From positions 1-64,000 of the forward strand of contig OMWB01000024.1 of the NCBI GenBank assembly GCA_900314645.1: a stretch of DNA of 64,000 nucleotides. Direction: 5' to 3'. This document shows, piece after piece, positions 61,024 to 64,000 of this stretch. Every line of letters starts with the position of its first letter. Position 1 is the stretch's first letter. A program made the translations under genes and the position numbers. Below the pieces are notes generated by a model. That model was not told where the DNA came from and did no database searches. It saw only the letters and a program-made list of their open reading frames with translations. This DNA is from an uncultured Actinomycetes bacterium. GTDB taxonomy: Bacteria > Actinomycetota > Coriobacteriia > Coriobacteriales > Atopobiaceae.

Positions 61024-62244
61024 TTGCTGCCAGTCGAAGAACAGCTGAAGGTCATCACGTCCGGCACCATGCAGATCGTGCCTTTGGACGAGCTCAAGAA
61101 GAAGCTTGAGAAGGGCGTGCCCCTCAACATCAAGCTGGGCGTGGATCCCACCTCGCCTGACCTGCACCTGGGCCATGCCGTCCCCCTGCGCAAGATGCGC
61201 CAGTTCCAGGACCTCGGCCACCACGTGACGCTCATCATCGGCAACGGCACCGCCCTCATCGGCGATCCGTCCGGCCGCGACTCCACCCGCCCGCCCCTCA
61301 CCGAGGAGCAGGTCGAGTCCAACGCCAAGACCTACGTCGAGCAGGCCATCAAGGTGCTGGACCCGGAGAAGACCACCATCGTGCACAACGGTGACTGGCT
61401 CAAGCCGCTCGACCTGCAGAAGATGCTGCACCTCATGTCGCAGTTCAACGTGGCGCGCATCCTCGAGCGCGAGGACTTCCACAACCGCTACGAGAACCAG
61501 CAGTCCATCGCCCTGCACGAGTTCATCTACCCCGTGCTGCAGGCGTACGACTCGGTGGTCATCAACGCCGACCTCGAGATGGGCGGAAACGACCAGATCT
61601 TCAACCTGCTCGCTGGCCGCGACCTCATGCGCGCCGAGGGCATGGAGCCCCAGGTGGCGCTCACCGTGCCCCTGCTGGTGGGTCTGGACGGCCACAAGAA
61701 GATGTCCAAGAGCTATGGCAACTACGTGGGTCTCACCGACGAGCCCAACGACATGTTCGGCAAGCTCATGAGCATCGCCGACGAGATCGTCCCCCTGTAC
61801 TTCCGCCTGTGCTCCACGCTCACCATCGATGAGATTGACCAGATCGAGGCTGACTTCAAGGCTGGTACGGCCGACCCGTACCAGATGAAGCGCAAGCTGG
61901 CCCGCAACATCGTCGACCTGTACCACGGCGAGGGCGAGGGCCAGAAGGCCCAGGACGCCTTTGACGCGCAGTTCAAGAAGGGCGAGATGCCCGAGGACAC
62001 GCCCGAGTTCGCGGCGGCTGCCGTGGTCGAGCTCAACGACGAGGGCCTCATCTACCTGCCCAAGCTGCTGGTTACCGTGGGTATCGCCAAGACCGCGGGC
62101 GAGGCTCGTCGTCTCATCGACGGCGGCGGCGTCAAGATCGCCGGCCAGGCGCTCGCGCCGAAGGTCTATAACGTCGATCCCGAGCCGTTCGTGGCGGGTG
62201 CCGCGCTGCAGGCTGGCAAGAAGCGTTGGGCAAAGCTCGTCTAA
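61024..62244 (+). CDS. tyrS: Tyrosyl-tRNA synthetase
   Basis: 406 aa with a TTG start chosen because GGAGGT lies 8 nt upstream and the promoter is at 60910; longer frames begin upstream of the promoter. Class I motifs HLGH (about residue 48) and KMSKS (about 226-230) are present, as is GGNDQIFNLLAGRDL. A C-terminal S4-like RNA-binding domain (EARRLIDGGGVKIAG) completes it. It charges tRNA-Tyr. Confidence 0.95.
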   Translation: MLPVEEQLKVITSGTMQIVPLDELKKKLEKGVPLNIKLGVDPTSPDLHLGHAVPLRKMRQFQDLGHHVTLIIGNGTALIGDPSGRDSTRPPLTEEQVESNAKTYVEQAIKVLDPEKTTIVHNGDWLKPLDLQKMLHLMSQFNVARILEREDFHNRYENQQSIALHEFIYPVLQAYDSVVINADLEMGGNDQIFNLLAGRDLMRAEGMEPQVALTVPLLVGLDGHKKMSKSYGNYVGLTDEPNDMFGKLMSIADEIVPLYFRLCSTLTIDEIDQIEADFKAGTADPYQMKRKLARNIVDLYHGEGEGQKAQDAFDAQFKKGEMPEDTPEFAAAAVVELNDEGLIYLPKLLVTVGIAKTAGEARRLIDGGGVKIAGQALAPKVYNVDPEPFVAGAALQAGKKRWAKLV

Positions 62245-62290
62245 GGCTGGGTCTGAGACAGTCTCTTTTTCGTAAGGCAAACTCGTTTTG

Positions 62291-64000
62291 ATGAAGTGCT
62301 TGCGTGACAAAAAGATGCTGGTAGGAAGGGTCGTCGCTCTGGTGGCGACCCTCCTTCTTACCTGCGCGGTGTTCCCCCGTGTGGCCCGGGCCGACGAGGG
62401 CTCGGTGCGGATTCACGTGCTGAACTTTTACGAGGATGAGGACGCGATCCTCATTGAGAGCGACGGTCGCTTTGGCATGGTGGACTCCGGCGAGGACGAC
62501 GACTACCCCAAAGGGAACGACGCGCGCTATCCCTATCGCAGCGGCACGCGCGTGCGCAAGGGCCATCAGGACGAGGTCATCGCGTATCTCGAGCGGATGG
62601 GGGTTACCTCCGACAACTTTGAGTTCTACATCGGTACGCACCCGCACAGCGACCACATTGGATCGGCCGACGACGTCATCAAGACCTTTAAGCCCCAGCG
62701 CGTGTACTCGCCCGACTACAAGGACTCGTACCTGTCTGACCCCTGGCGCCTGTGGGATAACCTCTACATCTTTGACCAGATGAAGGCCGCTGCCAAGAAG
62801 GTTGGGGCATCGTTCATTACGAATCTCTCGTACGACGCCCCGGTGAGCCCTGGCAAGAACGGGGTGGCAAATCCTGCCTTTACGCTCGGGTCTGCGCAGA
62901 TCGAGATTGTGAACTGGGATAACCACGAGCTCACCGCAGGGTCCTATGAGGACTGCAACGACTTCAGCTGGGGCGTCGTGGTCTCGTGCGGCGGCAGGCG
63001 GGCGTTTCTGGCTGGCGACATCAACAACTACGGCGGGGACGAGGACTATCTCTCGGGCCTCGTGGGGGCTGTCGATGTGCTGAAGCTGGGACACCATGGG
63101 TGCGTCGGGTCGAACTCCGAAGGCATCTTGTGGGCACTTCAGCCCAGCTACGCGGTGGTGACGGGGCCCTTCGACAACATGCCCATCACGACGGTGGACA
63201 CCCTGCTTGAGCTGGGCGCGCACATCTACTGCACTCCCGAGAGCTGCGGTGCGGGCAAGAGCGCCATCGTCGTCACGCTCTCCTCGTCAGGTGTGTGGGC
63301 CGACGCGCTCGCTGACCCTGACGAGATGACCTTCCGCGTGAACTGCGGCTCGTACGACGCGGTGGCGTTTGTGGATGGCGCGCCTGCGAGCTATAGCGGG
63401 ACGTGGACGACGAGCGCGGACAACTCCTTCACCTTTAGCGGAAGCCCCTATGGCACCCTGAACGGTTCCATCAAGGCGGGTCCCGGCAAGTGGATGCACA
63501 ACAGCATCGGCTGGTGGTGGAAGAACACCGACGGCACCTACCCCAAGAGTTCGTGGCAGACCATCAAGGGTGTGCAGTACTACTTCAACAGCAAGGGCTA
63601 CATGCTGACCGGCTGGCTGCAGGACGGCGGGAACTGGTACTACTTCGATAACTCCGGCGCGCTGGCAACTGGTTGGCGCCGCGTGAAGGGCGAGTGGTAC
63701 TACCTTGACCCGTCGAACTACGGAGCCATGGTCACGGGGCTCTTCACGGTGAAGTCCACCCGCTATGTGGCACGCCCGAGCGGCGTCTGTCCCACCTCGG
63801 GATGGGTGAAGGTGGGGAGAAGCTGGTACCTGACCTCGTCCTCGTGCGCTCTCTGCACTGGCTGGGCCAAGCACGACGGCACATGGTACTGGCTCGACAC
63901 CAAGACGGGCATCATGGCGACTGGTTGGAAGAAAGTCAAAGGCGTGCACTACTGGCTCGACTCGTCCGGAGCCATGGCCACGGGCTGGCGTCAGCTCGAC
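62291..64000 (+). CDS. Pce/CbpE-like phosphorylcholine esterase with choline-binding repeats (3' cut by window)
   Basis: 570 codons are visible; the gene continues past 64000. A signal peptide (about 1-36) is followed by a metallo-beta-lactamase fold: the H-x-H-x-D-H motif in YIGTHPHSDHIGSA (about residue 116), AGDINNYGG and LKLGHHGC. The stretch DPWRLWDNLYIFDQMKAAAK resembles the RLWDNLYGYDK region I recall from pneumococcal Pce. From about residue 397 come W-Y-Y-x type repeats. Pce removes phosphocholine from teichoic acid ends. The assignment is by recalled similarity. The start has a poor ribosome binding site. Confidence 0.82.
   Translation, partial: MKCLRDKKMLVGRVVALVATLLLTCAVFPRVARADEGSVRIHVLNFYEDEDAILIESDGRFGMVDSGEDDDYPKGNDARYPYRSGTRVRKGHQDEVIAYLERMGVTSDNFEFYIGTHPHSDHIGSADDVIKTFKPQRVYSPDYKDSYLSDPWRLWDNLYIFDQMKAAAKKVGASFITNLSYDAPVSPGKNGVANPAFTLGSAQIEIVNWDNHELTAGSYEDCNDFSWGVVVSCGGRRAFLAGDINNYGGDEDYLSGLVGAVDVLKLGHHGCVGSNSEGILWALQPSYAVVTGPFDNMPITTVDTLLELGAHIYCTPESCGAGKSAIVVTLSSSGVWADALADPDEMTFRVNCGSYDAVAFVDGAPASYSGTWTTSADNSFTFSGSPYGTLNGSIKAGPGKWMHNSIGWWWKNTDGTYPKSSWQTIKGVQYYFNSKGYMLTGWLQDGGNWYYFDNSGALATGWRRVKGEWYYLDPSNYGAMVTGLFTVKSTRYVARPSGVCPTSGWVKVGRSWYLTSSSCALCTGWAKHDGTWYWLDTKTGIMATGWKKVKGVHYWLDSSGAMATGWRQLD

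Noticed and set aside
60877..62310. 477-codon open frame opposite tyrS
   Set aside because: Antisense shadow of tyrS with biased composition (Leu, Val, His, Asp) and no recognisable domain.
62291..64000. ComEC-type DNA-uptake protein
   Set aside because: It has the metallo-beta-lactamase fold but a signal peptide, no polytopic membrane domain, and surface-binding repeats; the Pce-like match is better.

Overview
The window is GC-rich (about 60-65% by eye), with tightly packed operons, many ATGA start/stop overlaps and purine-rich ribosome binding sites. A Tad/Flp pilus locus, a CarD-type regulator, LicD proteins and secreted proteins with cell-wall/choline-binding repeats sit together. This points to an actinobacterium of the class Coriobacteriia (Olsenella/Atopobium-like). 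That placement is inferred from protein families, not from a marker tree.

Region 1 (1 to about 18,570) is the right-hand part of an integrated mobile element; its left end lies outside the window. It carries an antirestriction operon (ardA and three unknown genes, minus strand). Next is a 1.3 kb non-coding stretch packed with inverted repeats, then mobC and a relaxase (plus strand). A long minus-strand operon follows, with a ComM-like protein, an SSB-like protein, a calcineurin-like phosphoesterase, a DprA-like protein and a pair of paralogous unknowns. An HTH protein flanked on both sides by five-copy iteron clusters comes next, then a small serine resolvase, an orphan gene of lower GC, and a large serine integrase at the right end. 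Gene content suggests an integrative mobilizable or conjugative element with plasmid-like maintenance functions and genes for handling single-stranded DNA. No T4SS gene is visible here.

Region 2 (18,570-25,482) is a Tad pilus operon whose first visible gene is only the last 115 or so codons of the cpaF/tadA ATPase. The element appears to have inserted inside cpaF. tadB, tadC, the Flp pilin, several TadE/G-like pseudopilins, a DUF192 gene and a zinc-ribbon/FHA gene follow.

Region 3 (25.5-41.2 kb) is ordinary chromosome: a DUF2207 membrane protein, tRNA-Phe, acylphosphatase, DegV, CarD, an ACT-domain protein, citrate synthase, a HAD phosphatase, RlmKL, phosphoglucomutase, a membrane-anchored C39-like protein lacking its cysteine, ArgR and a class A PBP. 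Long palindromes of one architecture (GTTGAC-N18-GTCAAC arms) occur at two places here and once more at 57.7 kb. A 41-bp-period repeat array lies upstream of the phosphoglucomutase gene.

Region 4 (41.4-64.0 kb) builds and decorates the cell envelope. It has glycosyltransferases, a flippase, two LicD-type transferases, a polytopic membrane protein and a DltABCD-like acyl-transfer set (adenylating enzyme, carrier protein, SGNH protein, MBOAT). It also has a GH25 lysozyme and an acidic surface protein, both with choline-binding-type repeats. At the window edge is a secreted metallo-beta-lactamase-fold protein resembling pneumococcal phosphorylcholine esterase Pce. LicD writers, repeat-bearing readers and a Pce-like eraser together suggest a phosphocholine-decorated surface polymer. 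tyrS lies between the dlt-like set and the Pce-like gene.
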